From Isoetes taiwanensis (Eukaryota; Streptophyta; Lycopodiopsida; Isoetales; Isoetaceae): a stretch of DNA of 64,000 nt. Location: contig JAJEKV010000004.1 in assembly GCA_021234155.1 (NCBI GenBank), forward strand, positions 14,763,923 to 14,827,922, in the 5' to 3' direction. The translations under genes and the position numbers were made by a program. Positions 11,707 to 22,895 of this stretch are shown piece by piece (the first letter of the stretch is position 1; each line of letters opens with the position of its first letter). The notes below the pieces were generated by a model. The model saw only the letters and a list, made by a program, of their open reading frames with translations, was not told the origin of the DNA and ran no database searches.

Positions 11707-12522
11707 CTGTAGCTCTAATTGCATCCATACCACGATTAGCACTTGCACAAATACACTATGCACAAATACATTAAATGAAATGCTTGAAATGCGGAGCTGA
11801 TACCTCAAGTGGTAGAAACCATTAGCCATGTGGAAGAAGATAGTCACATATCCTGTGGTCCTGTATGATTTCACAGATACATAATTGAGTTCCAGATATA
11901 CCATTCAATTAGCTTAATACAAATGAGAGAACAAAACGTTGCAAGAACCAAAAACGAAATGCAAAAACCAGAATTGAAATGCCTTTGCAAGATCCAAAAA
12001 CGAAATGCAAGAACCACAGACTATTGTTGAGCAAATGTTGCAAATCGAAATGGCCAAATCACAGCAGACTTCTTGAAGTGGAAACAGGGCAAATTGCAAA
12101 AGAAATCTGAAATAAAAACAGGGCAACTCTGTAACCCATTACAGCAGAAATCAAAACAGGGATAAACATGCACATGGATTTTTTTATTCACGGATTTTCT
12201 CAGAAGAGCTTTCGCGGATTCTTTTGTTCACAGATTGTTTTGAAGAGCTTTGAGCAGAAGCAAAGTCAGAATATAAGGAAGTAGAAAGAGGACAGAGCAA
12301 CCTAACCTCTGGGTTAAACAAATAATTCGCTCCAGCTAGAGGGGAATGAACAAAACGGAAAGCATACGCTCTTAGACTGTAAGTGATGTAAAAACCTGGA
12401 AGGCATGTTTTTCTGGTCTCAAATGCAAGATAACTATTTAAAAGTTAGAGATAAAATGTTCTCTCATGGAATGCACTTATATCATGCCAATTGTAACTTT
12501 TAAAATTATGCCAATTTTTGCA

Positions 12523-12552
12523 CTAGTAAACGGGTGCCCGGCGTTGCCGGGC
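12523..12552 (-). other. Helitron HA 3' terminus with hairpin
   Basis: CTAG (12,523-12,526), nine-base spacer, perfect 7-bp-stem hairpin GCCCGGC-GTT-GCCGGGC (12,536-12,552). The identical terminus occurs at 18,487-18,516. In Helitrons this hairpin acts as the replication and transposition terminator. Confidence 0.9.
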
Positions 12553-13977
12553 TAAAGTGCAAATGAATCACAAAGTACAAATAAATCAAATAAATCACGC
12601 ACAATACGGGCTAAAGTACAAATGAAATCACAAAGTACAAATGAATCACGCACAGATACGCCAAGTAAAATTGAATCATATGTCCAAGAAGATAAGAAGA
12701 GATATATGATCAAAAGTACACAAAGCAACAAAATTGTGCTAAAAAAACTTTTAGGATATCTTGCAGTCAAAACTCTCATCAAGGTCAGAGTGTGCATCCA
12801 GCTATTCCGGGGAAACATTTGAGCAATCCCGGGGGAAGTTGATGGCCTTAAAGTAACAGTCAAGCGTAAAAATCATAATGACAAACTTTAGACACTATAA
12901 CCAAATGACATTAAACTTTCACCAAAATTTGATTATCGCGATAAAGGTAGCACCTTGCTGGATAGTCCACCAATTATTGGTACAACAATTATAAAGCTGG
13001 GATATGCCACGGTCGAAATAATAAACGCTCCAGCAATGGCAATGCAAATCCAGCTACAGCAATGGCAATGCAATTATTTGATCCTTGTCAAGAGGTTTAT
13101 TGTGTACTTTTATGGAACCAATCCCACCACTTTGATGGATATAAAATTATCAATTGGACGAAACCTTGCAAGGAAAATGGCCCGCTCATAAAACTTCGAA
13201 AATGCATGGAAAAGATGGGGCAATGTCTACTGGCACCTGCAAAAAAAGCAATAATTGCGTCAGCGATGGCACACATCCCAACAAATGTAGCAAATTGTTA
13301 CCTTTGCTTCTTCCAAACGTGACAATACACGACCTAGTTCGGGAGTGATGGTAGCATACGTATCTAACAGATTCTTTGCTGCAACTTTATTACCTTCAGC
13401 CTGTATTTTAAGTAACTTAAACCCTCCACTGCAGCTCTTACCTGTTTTTTCAAACTCATGGACTTTGAGTATAGTTGGTCATATAAGATTTTTATATTTT
13501 TCCATACCTTGTTGAAGTCTACTGAGAAGGTACCATCACTACAGCAAATGAATCCTCCGTGCTTCAGTATCCAATTAAACTGCAAAGCTTGACCCTTTCT
13601 GCACTTGTATTAAAAACAATGAGATAGACGCACGCGCAAATCCGTTGAGGGATTAAATGAATCATGGGTTCTGATCTCTGCCAGTGAGTGCTCTATTTCT
13701 TGTGTGACGATGTTTTCTAGTTTATGCTCAAGGGGGGCATAGTTTGCAGCCTTACTTAAACTCACCTAATGTCTAAAGTATTGAGGGCATGTATGACTTA
13801 CCCGTGGGCTTCTTTTAAGCCAAATCGTACTGATCGAAAGCATCCTGCAAGGAAAGATATGTACATCGATCTCTCGATATTCCTCGGCAGGACACCCTAA
13901 CAATAAAACTTTATTTATTAGGAAGCTATACTAAATGATGAATAGTGTAACATATAATCCAAATGAAATGGACTCAC

Positions 13978-14355
13978 AATTCAGCTGTAGCATGTGGGTT
14001 GGCAGTAGTTTTTCATGTTCCAAAACTGGATATTCCTTCTGCATAAAGATAAATGCATTAGTTATATTTTAATCATTAACCAGCACTCAATTCCAAAACG
14101 TTGTAGGTAGGACAGAATGCAAAATATGCTGGTGCCATGTTCATAATGCAAAATACCAAATGTATCTCATTTAATTTTCATATTTACGAAAGTAAGAAAG
14201 CAAGGGTGCTTAGAATCCTATGGACAACCAAGTCATTTGATTTATCTGTTCTATAGGTTGTCCTAAACCACCCATCAGTTCCAAGTGGACTCACCATTCA
14301 GCTGTGGCCTATGGGTTAGCACTTGCTTTTCCTGTTTCAAAACTGGATATTCTTG
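13978..14355 (-). pseudogene. Duplicated 61-bp exon in HA cargo
   Basis: Two minus-strand exons of exactly 61 bp, 14,295-14,355 and 13,978-14,038, each have a CAG acceptor and a GTGAGT donor. They read QEYPVLKQEKQVLTHRPQLN and KEYPVLEHEKLLPTHMLQLN, so they are diverged tandem copies of one exon and its flanking intron, about 317 bp apart. The parent gene is not recognised. The same pair is present in HB and HB' with altered sequence. Conservation of both splice sites and the open phase suggests duplication in the donor gene before capture, or weak constraint afterwards. Confidence 0.55.
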
Positions 14356-16689
14356 CTGCAAAATCGAAATAATAGACATTAGGCCTTGATGGTCCCGTGG
14401 CCGTGATATACAACCAACAAATCTAAAGGCTTGTTCTTCCAGTGTAATCAAACCTATGAAATGCAATTGTACGAAGGTACATAAAGGAAGGAACCTTGGA
14501 ACAATGAAATATATAGAATTATCTTGTTTCTTGATCTGAAAATTCTAGATTAATTGGCAGTGTCAGAATTATTACTCCCCTTTACAAAGAAATAAATTCT
14601 CTTGCAAGAAGCAAGAAAGGAATCTTGCTGGATGAGAGATTCTAGCACAGTAACGATGATGAATTTTATGATAGAAAGATCCGGTACATACAATTTGACC
14701 TTGCAAAGATCTTGCACAGTACATACAAAGATCTTGCACAGTCCATACAGAGCTATTTGGCAGGGCAGAACAGAAAGCCGTTCAGCAAAGCAGGGCAGGA
14801 CTCTAGAAGCAGCATGGCATTTTTCGAGGCTTAATTTGTTCTTACCTTTACCTTGTATATTTGTTTCTACAACAAACTAAACCTTCTACAAATGGTTGAG
14901 CAGTTAAGGCAACCTACTAACTTGCACACATGAAATAAAAAGGCACATCTGCCAATATAAACTATTGTAGAGGCCATGTTTAGATGTAGGAAATAAAAAA
15001 CTGGCATTGTACCATTGCCTACAGTAATAGCTATTTGATAATGCAATTTACAAATATGGGAACTGAGCATTCCTTGAAAGTGTATGTTTTGCATTATGGC
15101 AGTTTATTCCAGAAAAGCAGAAAATAAAATGAACATAGGTGTACAATGAAAATAGATATACACACCTGATCCATCTTAAAGCTTTTCAAAGCAAGTTGCT
15201 CCTTCCTTCAAATAAGCTTGAAACCAACAAATTGGAGAGAACGTTGTTATCTGTGGACATAAAAATAGGAGCATTATGTCATACCGTGTAATGCTCAAAA
15301 TTAAAGATTTAAATCATATTATGGAAAGAGCTAGCCTCACCATAATAGACCAAGCTGTTAAAAACATTAGCCGACAAATCCAAATCATCATATGTGTCAT
15401 ATGTATTCATCTTATATATTTTTAACAGCCCACGAACATGCAACTTGATTATATCTTCTTCACCATCTCTAGATTAAGAAAAGATAAAGTATCAGAGAAG
15501 GGGAAGTGAAATAAAAATAATAAACATTCAAGAAAGCAGTTGAAGATAACCTCTAGAAGTAAAACTTTCTAGAAAGCATCTGTAAAATTGAAAGAAAGTG
15601 ATGCTCAAGCCTTGTCATGCTGCGTAATATGACATTGTGCAAGGAAATATAATGTAAAGCACACCTTATTAGCACCACAAAGAACCAGGCTGAAAAGCCA
15701 ATATATCAGAAGCTTCGGTTTATGTAAGCAAGCAAGGAGATGGTACAAAAAAGAAACCTGGATAAACCTATTTTATTACTATGATAAGCCCATTTTTGCC
15801 CCTTATCGAAATGCAAAAGCTAAAGAGACAGTCGGAGCCAGAAATCTTGACCCAATTGCTACCGACAGCTACCCATTCATCCAGCTGTGTTAAAAAAAAA
15901 ATCACACAAAAAGTGAATCGAATCTGCATAAAATGAATCTGCATAAAATCGACACCAAATCCAACCTAAACTAAGCACATCTTGGAATTTGTACAGGCAA
16001 AGAAGCAAAGAAGTTATGCTGCCATATAAACCAGTGAAAAACCAACTAAAAACCATCTGGTAAACTGGAAAATCTCCTGAAAAATCGAAATGAAGAAAGG
16101 AGTTGGGATTCTACATGCTCTGGCGATTCAATCTCAGAGGACTCAAAGATCGTGTGCAAGTTCGTCAGCCATAACCAAGCATCAGTGCTACTGCGTACTA
16201 ACCAAAACCCTAGGTGCTGCATGCAATATTCCTGCTCCGGGGTCTTCCAGAATCAAATGGTTGGCATCGAAAGTTTTAGAAAATGGAGATATGGAGTTCC
16301 AGATTGAACCTCGTTCTCGTCCCTGAAATCGTCCCTGCAAAATGCGAAATGATCCGAGGCCCCTAAACGTTACCAAAATTAATGGGCAAAATGAACAGAA
16401 AGGGTAAAACTTCAGAGCAGAGGCTATTATGAACCCAAAGCAGCTCGGTTTAACAGAGCTTATGCTTTCAAGGAAGTGGAAATGGGACCTGCAAAAGAGA
16501 TGCAAAGCGTGCAATGCCATACCAGCGTGAGTGCAAGAAGTACTCTGAGAAGCCAGAAGCGATTCGTGTAATTTTACCTGCAAAAAAATGAATCAGAGGC
16601 TGGATTTGAAGGATATTAGGAGAAGAAGCCTACTCTTCTGGCTCATGCGCTCCTGCAACATGCATTGCTTGAACAAAAATATGGCGTTC

Positions 16690-16916
16690 TCGAGCTTCTT
16701 GTGCGCCTGAAGCTGCTGCCGCCTGAACCCGCGGGCACCGCCCACACCCAAGAGAGAGAAAGTCGCTGCCGAAAAAATGAAGAGAAAAAATAAAATGTTG
16801 GAAGAAGCGTTTTGGCCGGAAAAACACGTTTTTGCCGGAAAAAGCGTGAGTTTTGGCGGCCGGAAAGGGGACACCGGCATCAGCCAAAACCCCCAAAAAC
16901 TTTTTAAGTAAGTAGA
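16690..16916 (-). promoter_or_regulatory. Conserved Helitron 5' leader block (reference copy)
   Basis: The terminal 230-250 bp of each element is its best-conserved part. Copies end at 794, 6568, 16916, 18486, 22895, 28747 (plus the terminal bases 32,417-32,422), 33980, 38446, 44310 and 48818. It contains CCGGAAAAAGCG repeats, an inverted repeat GCCGG-10 nt-CCGGC at 16,859-16,878, then an A/C-rich run and AACTTTTTAAGTAAGTAGA. Two subtypes differ just inside the end: one has GGCGGCCGG and CATCAGCC (HA, HB, H0), the other GGGAGCCGG and GTGAGAGAGAAAGGGC (X, HC). Open frames across it change between copies, so a replication or regulatory role is likelier than a protein. The promoter label is inference. 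Confidence 0.55.
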
Positions 16917-18486
16917 TTTGTGTTAGCAGGAAACAACTCAACATAGCAGTTAGAAAAGAGTTTTAACTCCACTGCTTGGATATTTAAAAGCTCAGAAGGT
17001 TCTGCTGATGCGAAGATGGCAGAGAAAATATTGCCAAATAGAATCTTGCACACAAATTTAAAACCTAAGACTGAGCAAACAAATCTAGATTCAGATGTCA
17101 TAAGGCTGAGATAGGTATTGCAAATGGCCTAGAAAGAAAAATTGCCTGTGCAACAAACTTCTGGCTCACAACCTGCTATAAAACGAACACTCTTTCTGCG
17201 AAAAAACTTGAAGTTTAAAGACCAAAAATGTTTTCTTACCTGATGAGATCACTGAGGCACCACAACAATTCGCCCTTTGGCTGCACTCATGCCATGATGC
17301 AAGGCCCAAATTCTCTTCTTTACTTGTGGTCCTATGTAATTTAACATGTACATAACTGAGCAGTTCCAGAACGCCATTCCATTAGCTTATGTCAAATGAG
17401 AATTATAAATCTACTTTGCATTTACCAGAGCATTGGTCTAGATGGTGGGCACTGAAACGTTCTGCAAGAAACCAGAAACCCTCCTCCAAGAACCAAAAAC
17501 GAAATGCACAAACTGCATTAAGAATTCCGCTTGCCCTGGAACCTTAAAAAACCGCTTACTTTGGATTTGTCAAAAATGCTTGATGGGGGTGGGGCTCGCT
17601 TGCTTGCTGCCATTACTACTTACAGCAACCATTAGCAAGAAATGGACAGTACAGTAATACCTCTAAGCAATGGGACTATAATCGAACTGATGATTCTAAG
17701 CTCCACAATAGCTGCATTAATCTTGCCAGAGCTCTGTATCACAGCACCAAGGCCCTGCATTTTTTATCAGCCGCAATCAATTGGAATCAAACGCAGGCAG
17801 TTTGAATCGATCAAAGTTACTACATAAAGGTGTTCTTTGCCATATCATGGCCAACGAATCTTGCCTTGCACAGGTTAGTCTACAGGAAATAAGATCTCCA
17901 AAACGAAATGCTCAATGACAATAAAATGCTCAATGATTTGCTATGTGCCCAACAAAACCGAGACTCGAAATCTTAAAATATGAGCTCTTAGAATACCTAA
18001 TCTTTTTCTTCTTCTGACTTTCGAAGCCTAAATCCCGCAAAACCACAGGGACTGCTTTAGAGAAATCACGGAAGGCGGAGGCAAGCAACCATGTTCCATT
18101 CCGCGGCTTGCTTGATTATCCTCACCCTACATCCTGAAACCACCGCATTCGTGCCATCATCACATAGACCTGGCGCAGGCATCGACCGTCTCCAAGAATG
18201 AGTGCAGGGAAAAAAAAAATGGCTGATTGCACTGCCGGATTGCGGTGCTCTGCTTTGGCAAACTCTGGTTGCCATGCTGCGGTTAAATCCACGGGCATCG
18301 CCCACACCACACCCAAGCAGGAGAGAGAAAGTCGCTGCCGGAAAAATGAAGAGAAGAAAAAAAAATGTTGGAAGAAGCGTTTTGGCCGGAAAAAAGCGTT
18401 TTGGCCGGAAAAAGCGTGAGTTTTGGGAGCCGGAAAGGGTACACCGGCGTGAGAGAGAAAGGGCAAAAACTTTTTAAGTAAGTAGA
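16917..18486 (-). mobile_element. Region X, right part, with Helitron 5' terminus
   Basis: This continues X beyond HA and ends in the second 5' leader subtype at 18,230-18,486. The first base (T) completes the A/T site of HA. It contains a diverged copy of 11,855-12,010 at about 17,320-17,515. A second full copy lies at 32,423-33,980 (X'). The 5' end directly abuts the CTAG of HB. No open frame is convincing. The part near 18,120-18,486 is GC-richer because of the leader. Confidence 0.65.
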
Positions 18487-21400
18487 CTAGTAAACGGGTG
18501 CCCGGCGTTGCCGGGCTAAAGTGCAAATGAATCACAAAGTACAAATAAATCAAATAAATCACGCACAATACGGGCTAAAGTACAAATGAAATCACAAAGT
18601 ACAAATGAATCACGCACAGATACGCCAAGTAAAATTGAATCATATGTCCAAGAAGATAAGAAGAGATATATGATCAAAAGTACACAAAGCAACAAAATTG
18701 TGCTAAAAAAACTTTTAGGATATCTTGCAGTCAAAACTCTCATCAAGGTCAGAGTGTGCATCCAGCTATTCCGGGGAAACATTTGAGCAATCCCGGGGGA
18801 AGTTGATGGCCTTAAAGTAACAGTCAAGCGTAAAAATCATAATGACAAACTTTAGACACTATAACCAAATGACATTAAACTTTCACCAAAATTTGATTAT
18901 CGCGATAAAGGTAGCACCTTGCTGGATAGTCCACCAATTATTGGTACAACAATTATAAAGCTGGGATATGCCACGGTCGAAATAATAAACGCTCCAGCAA
19001 TGGCAATGCAAATCCAGCTACAGCAATGGCAATGCAATTATTTGATCCTTGTCAAGAGGTTTATTGTGTACTTTTATGGAACCAATCCCACCACTTTGAT
19101 GGATATAAAATTATCAATTGGACGAAACCTTGCAAGGAAAATGGCCCGCTCATAAAACTTCGAAAATGCATGGAAAAGATGGGGCAATGTCTACTGGCAC
19201 CTGCAAAAAAAGCAATAATTGCGTCAGCGATGGCACACATCCCAACAAATGTAGCAAATTGTTACCTTTGCTTCTTCCAAACGTGACAATACACCCACCT
19301 AGTTCGAGTGATGGTAGCATACGATTCAATGATTCTTTGTCGCAACTTTATTACCTTCACCAGATTTTTAAGTAACTTAAACCCTCCACTGCGCAGTTAC
19401 ACCGCTTTTTTCAAACTCATGGACTTTGAGTATAGTTGGTCATATAAGATTTTTATATTTTTCCATACCTTGTTGAAGTTCACCGAGAAGGTACCATCAC
19501 TACAAAGAAATGAATCCTCCGCGGCTTCAAGATCCAATTAAACCGCAAAGCTTGACCCTTTCTCGCACTTGTATTAAAAACAATGAGATAGACGCGACGC
19601 CGCCACCGTTGAGGGATTAAATGAATCATGGGTTCTCGATCTCCGCCAGCTGAGTGCTCTATTTCTTGTGTGACGATGTTTTCTAGTTTATGCTCAAGGG
19701 GGGCATAGTTTGCAGCCTTACTTAAACTCACCTAATGTCTAAAGTATTGAGGGCATGTATGACTTACCCGTGGGCTTCTTTTTAAGCCAAATCAGATCGA
19801 TCGAAAAGCATCCCGCAAGGAAAGATATGTACATCGATCTCTCGATATTCCTCGGCAGGACACCCTAACAATAAAACTTTATTTATTAGGAAGCTATACT
19901 AAATGATGAATAGTGTAACATATAATCCAAATGAAATGGACTCACAATTCAGTCAGAGTATGTGGGTTGGCAAGTAGTTTTTCATGTTCCAAAACCGATA
20001 TTCCTTCGCATAAAGATAAATGCATTAGTTATATTTTAATCATTAACCAAAGACTCAATTCCAAAACGTTGTAGGTAGGACAGAATGCAAAATATGCTGG
20101 TGCCATGTTCATAATGCAAAATACCAAATGTATCTCATTTAATTTTCATATTTACGAAAGTAAGAAAGCAAGGGTGCTTAGAATCCTATGGACAACCAAG
20201 TCATTTGATTTATCCGTTCTATAGGTTGTCCTAAACCACCCATCGGGCCCAAGTGGACTCACCATTCAGTCTGTGGCCTATGGGTTAGCACTTGCTTTTC
20301 CCCGCTTCAAAACCGGATATTCTTGCCGCAAAAATCGAAATAATAGACATTAGGCCTTGATGGTCCCGGGTACGTGATATACAACCAACAAATCTAAAGG
20401 CTTGTTCTTCCAAAGGTAATCAAACCTATGAAATGCAATTGTAACGAAGGTACATAAAGGAAGGAACCTTGGAACAATGAAATATATAGAATTATCTTGT
20501 TTCTTGATCTGAAAATTCTAGATTAATTGGCAAAGGTCGAATTATTACTCCCCTTTACAAAGAAATAAATTCTTCTTGCAAGAAGCAAGAAAGGAATCTT
20601 GGCCGGATGAGAGATTCTAGCACAAGAACGATGATGAATTTTATGATAGAAAGATCCGGTACAGATATAATTTGACCTTTGCAAAGATCTTGCACAAGAC
20701 ATACAAAGATCTTGCACAACCCATACACAGAAGATTTGGCGTGGCGTAACGTAAAAGCCGCTCAAAGAAAGCAGGCGTGACTCTAGAAGCAAAGATGGCA
20801 TTTTTCGAGGCTTAATTTGTTCTTACCTTTACCTTGTATATTTGTTTCTACAACAAACTAAACCTTCTACAAATGGTTGAGCGCTTAAGGCAACCTACTA
20901 ACTTGCACACATGAAATAAAAAGGCACATCCGCCAATATAAACTATTGTAGAGGCCATGTTTAGATGTAGGAATAAAAAACGCATTGTACCATTGCCTAC
21001 AAGAATAGCTATTTGATAATGCAATTTACAAATATGGGAACCGAAAGCATTCCTTGAAAGTGTATGTTTTGCATTATGGCGCTTTATTCCGTAAAAGCGT
21101 AAAATAAAATGAACATAGGTGTACAATGAAAATAGATATACACACCTGATCCATCTTAAAGCTTTTCAAAGCAAGTTGCTCCTTCCTTCAAATAAGCTTG
21201 AAACCAACAAATTGGAGAGAACGTTGTTATCCAGGGACATAAAAAATAGGAGCATTATGTCATACCGGTAATGCTCAAAATTAAAGATTTAAATCATATT
21301 ATGGAAAGAGCTAGCCTCACCATAATAGACCAAGCTGTTAAAAACATTAGCCGACAAATCCAAATCATCATATGTGTCATATGTATTCATCTTATATATT

Positions 21401-22895
21401 TTTAACAGCCCACCTAACATGCAACTTGATTATATCTTCTTCACCATCTCTAGATTAAGAAAAGATAAAGTATCGAGAGAAGGGGAAGTGAAATAAAAAT
21501 AATAAACATTCAAGAAAGCAGCTTGAAGATAACCTCTAGAAGTAAAACTTTCTAGAAAGCATCCTCAGAAAATTGAAAGAAAGTGATGCTCAAGCCTTGT
21601 CATGTCGCGTAATATGACATTGTGCAAGGAAATATAATGTAAAGCACACCTTATTAGCACCATTAAAGAACCAGTCGAAAAGCCAATATATCAGAAGCTT
21701 CGGTTTATGTAAGCAAGCAAGGAGATGGTACAAAAAAGAAACCTGGATAAACCTATTTTATTACTATGATAAGCCCATTTTTGCCCCTTATCGAAATGCA
21801 AAAGCTAAAGAGACAGTCGGAGCCAGAAATCTTGACCCAATTGCTACCGATAAATGACCTACCCATTCATCCAAATGTTAAAAAAAAAATCACACAAAAA
21901 GTGAATCGAATCTGCATAAAATGAATCTGCATAAAATCGACACCAAATCCAACCTAAACTAAGCACATCTTGGAATTTGTACAGGCAAAGAAGCAAAGAA
22001 GTTATGCTGCCATATAAACCAAAGAAAAACCAACTAAAACCATCCGGTAAACCGGAAAATCTCCCCGAAAAATCGAAATGAAGAAAGGAGTTGGGATTCT
22101 ACATGCTCTGGCGATTCAATCTCAGAGGACTCAAAGATCGTGTGCAAGTTCGTCAGCCATAACCAAGCATCAAGCATCTCACAGACTAACCAAAACCCTA
22201 GGTGTCGCATGCAATATTCCCCGCCCGGTCTTCCGTAATCAAATGGTTGGCATCGAAAGTTTTAGAAAATGGAGATATGGAGTTCCAGATTGAACCTCGC
22301 TTCGCCCCCGAAATCGCCCCCGCAAAATGCGAAATGATCCGAGGCCCCTAAACGCTACCAAAATTAATGGGCAAAATGAACGAAAGGGTAAAACTCTCAG
22401 CAGAGGCTATTATGAACCCAAAGCGTTTCGGTTTAACAGAGCTTATGCTTTCAAGGAAGTGGAAATGGGACCCGCAAAAGAGATGCAAAGCGGCAATGCC
22501 ATACCGCGAGTGCAAGAAGTACTGAGAAGCCGTAGTTTATTCGTAATTTTACCTGCAAAAAAATGAATCAGAGGCTGGATTTGAAGGATATTAGGAGAAG
22601 AAGCCTACTCTTCTGGCTCATGCGCTCCTGCAACATGCATTGCTTGAACAAAAATATGGCGTTCTCGAGCTTCTTGTGCGCCTGAAGCTGCTGCCGCCTG
22701 AACCCGCGGGCACCGCCCACACCCAAGAGAGAGAAAGTCGCTGCCGAAAAAATGAAGAGAAAAAATAAAATGTTGGAAGAAGCGTTTTGGCCGGAAAAAC
22801 ACGTTTTTGCCGGAAAAAGCGTGAGTTTTGGCGGCCGGAAAGGGGACACCGGCATCAGCCAAAACCCCCAAAAACTTTTTAAGTAAGTAAGTAGA
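18487..22895 (-). mobile_element. Helitron HB, second copy of HA
   Basis: CTAG is at 18,487-18,490, the hairpin at 18,500-18,516 and the 5' end at 22,895. The first 800 bp is identical to HA (18,487-19,290 against 12,523-13,326), as is the last stretch (about 22,545-22,880). In between, differences cluster at CAG and CTG: for example TTGGCAGGGCAGAACAGAAA in HA reads TTGGCGTGGCGTAACGTAAA here near 20,736. Identical patches recur at about 21,122-21,225 and 21,690-21,850. This mosaic points to uneven sequence quality rather than age. The 5' terminus has one extra AAGT unit. It is non-autonomous like HA. Confidence 0.8.

Larger units (their letters stand above)
9150..12522 (-). mobile_element. 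Region X, left part: gene-bearing cargo, cut by HA
   Basis: This lies between the 5' end of H2 and the 3' end of HA. With HA removed it joins 16,917-18,486, which ends in a Helitron 5' terminus, so X is probably a Helitron whose own 3' end is lost or unrecognised. It holds four exons of a captured gene (10,572-11,706). The stretch at about 11,855-12,010 is a diverged copy of 17,320-17,515 on the other side of HA (GTGGTCCT..., TTCCAGA..., CAAGAACCAAAAACGAAATG in both). A small tandem duplication lies at 9,361-9,451. The remaining 9,150-10,560 and 11,710-12,522 show no gene I can support. Confidence 0.45.
12523..16916 (-). mobile_element. Complete Helitron HA, 4.39 kb
   Basis: This is the cleanest element in the window. 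The 3' end is CTAG at 12,523-12,526, then nine bases, then the hairpin at 12,536-12,552. The 5' end is at 16,916 with TCTACTTACTTAAAAAGT on the minus strand. The flanks are A (12,522) and T (16,917), the A/T dinucleotide into which Helitrons insert without target duplication. HB (18,487) and HB' (33,981) are further copies. The interior has no Rep or helicase motif, so the element is non-autonomous. It carries gene-like fragments, best seen as a duplicated 61-bp exon at 13,978-14,355. Open frames of 60-130 codons are scattered on both strands and are not convincing genes. Confidence 0.85.

Noticed and set aside
16593-16944. Repeated frames reading PVSPFRPPKLTLFPAK in several places
   Set aside because: They come from the conserved GC-rich Helitron 5' leader. 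The frame and length shift between copies, so conservation is at the DNA level.
18516-19286. Frames identical to those at 12,552-13,322
   Set aside because: Identity reflects the HA/HB copies. Overlapping frames on both strands with no motif are not evidence for genes.
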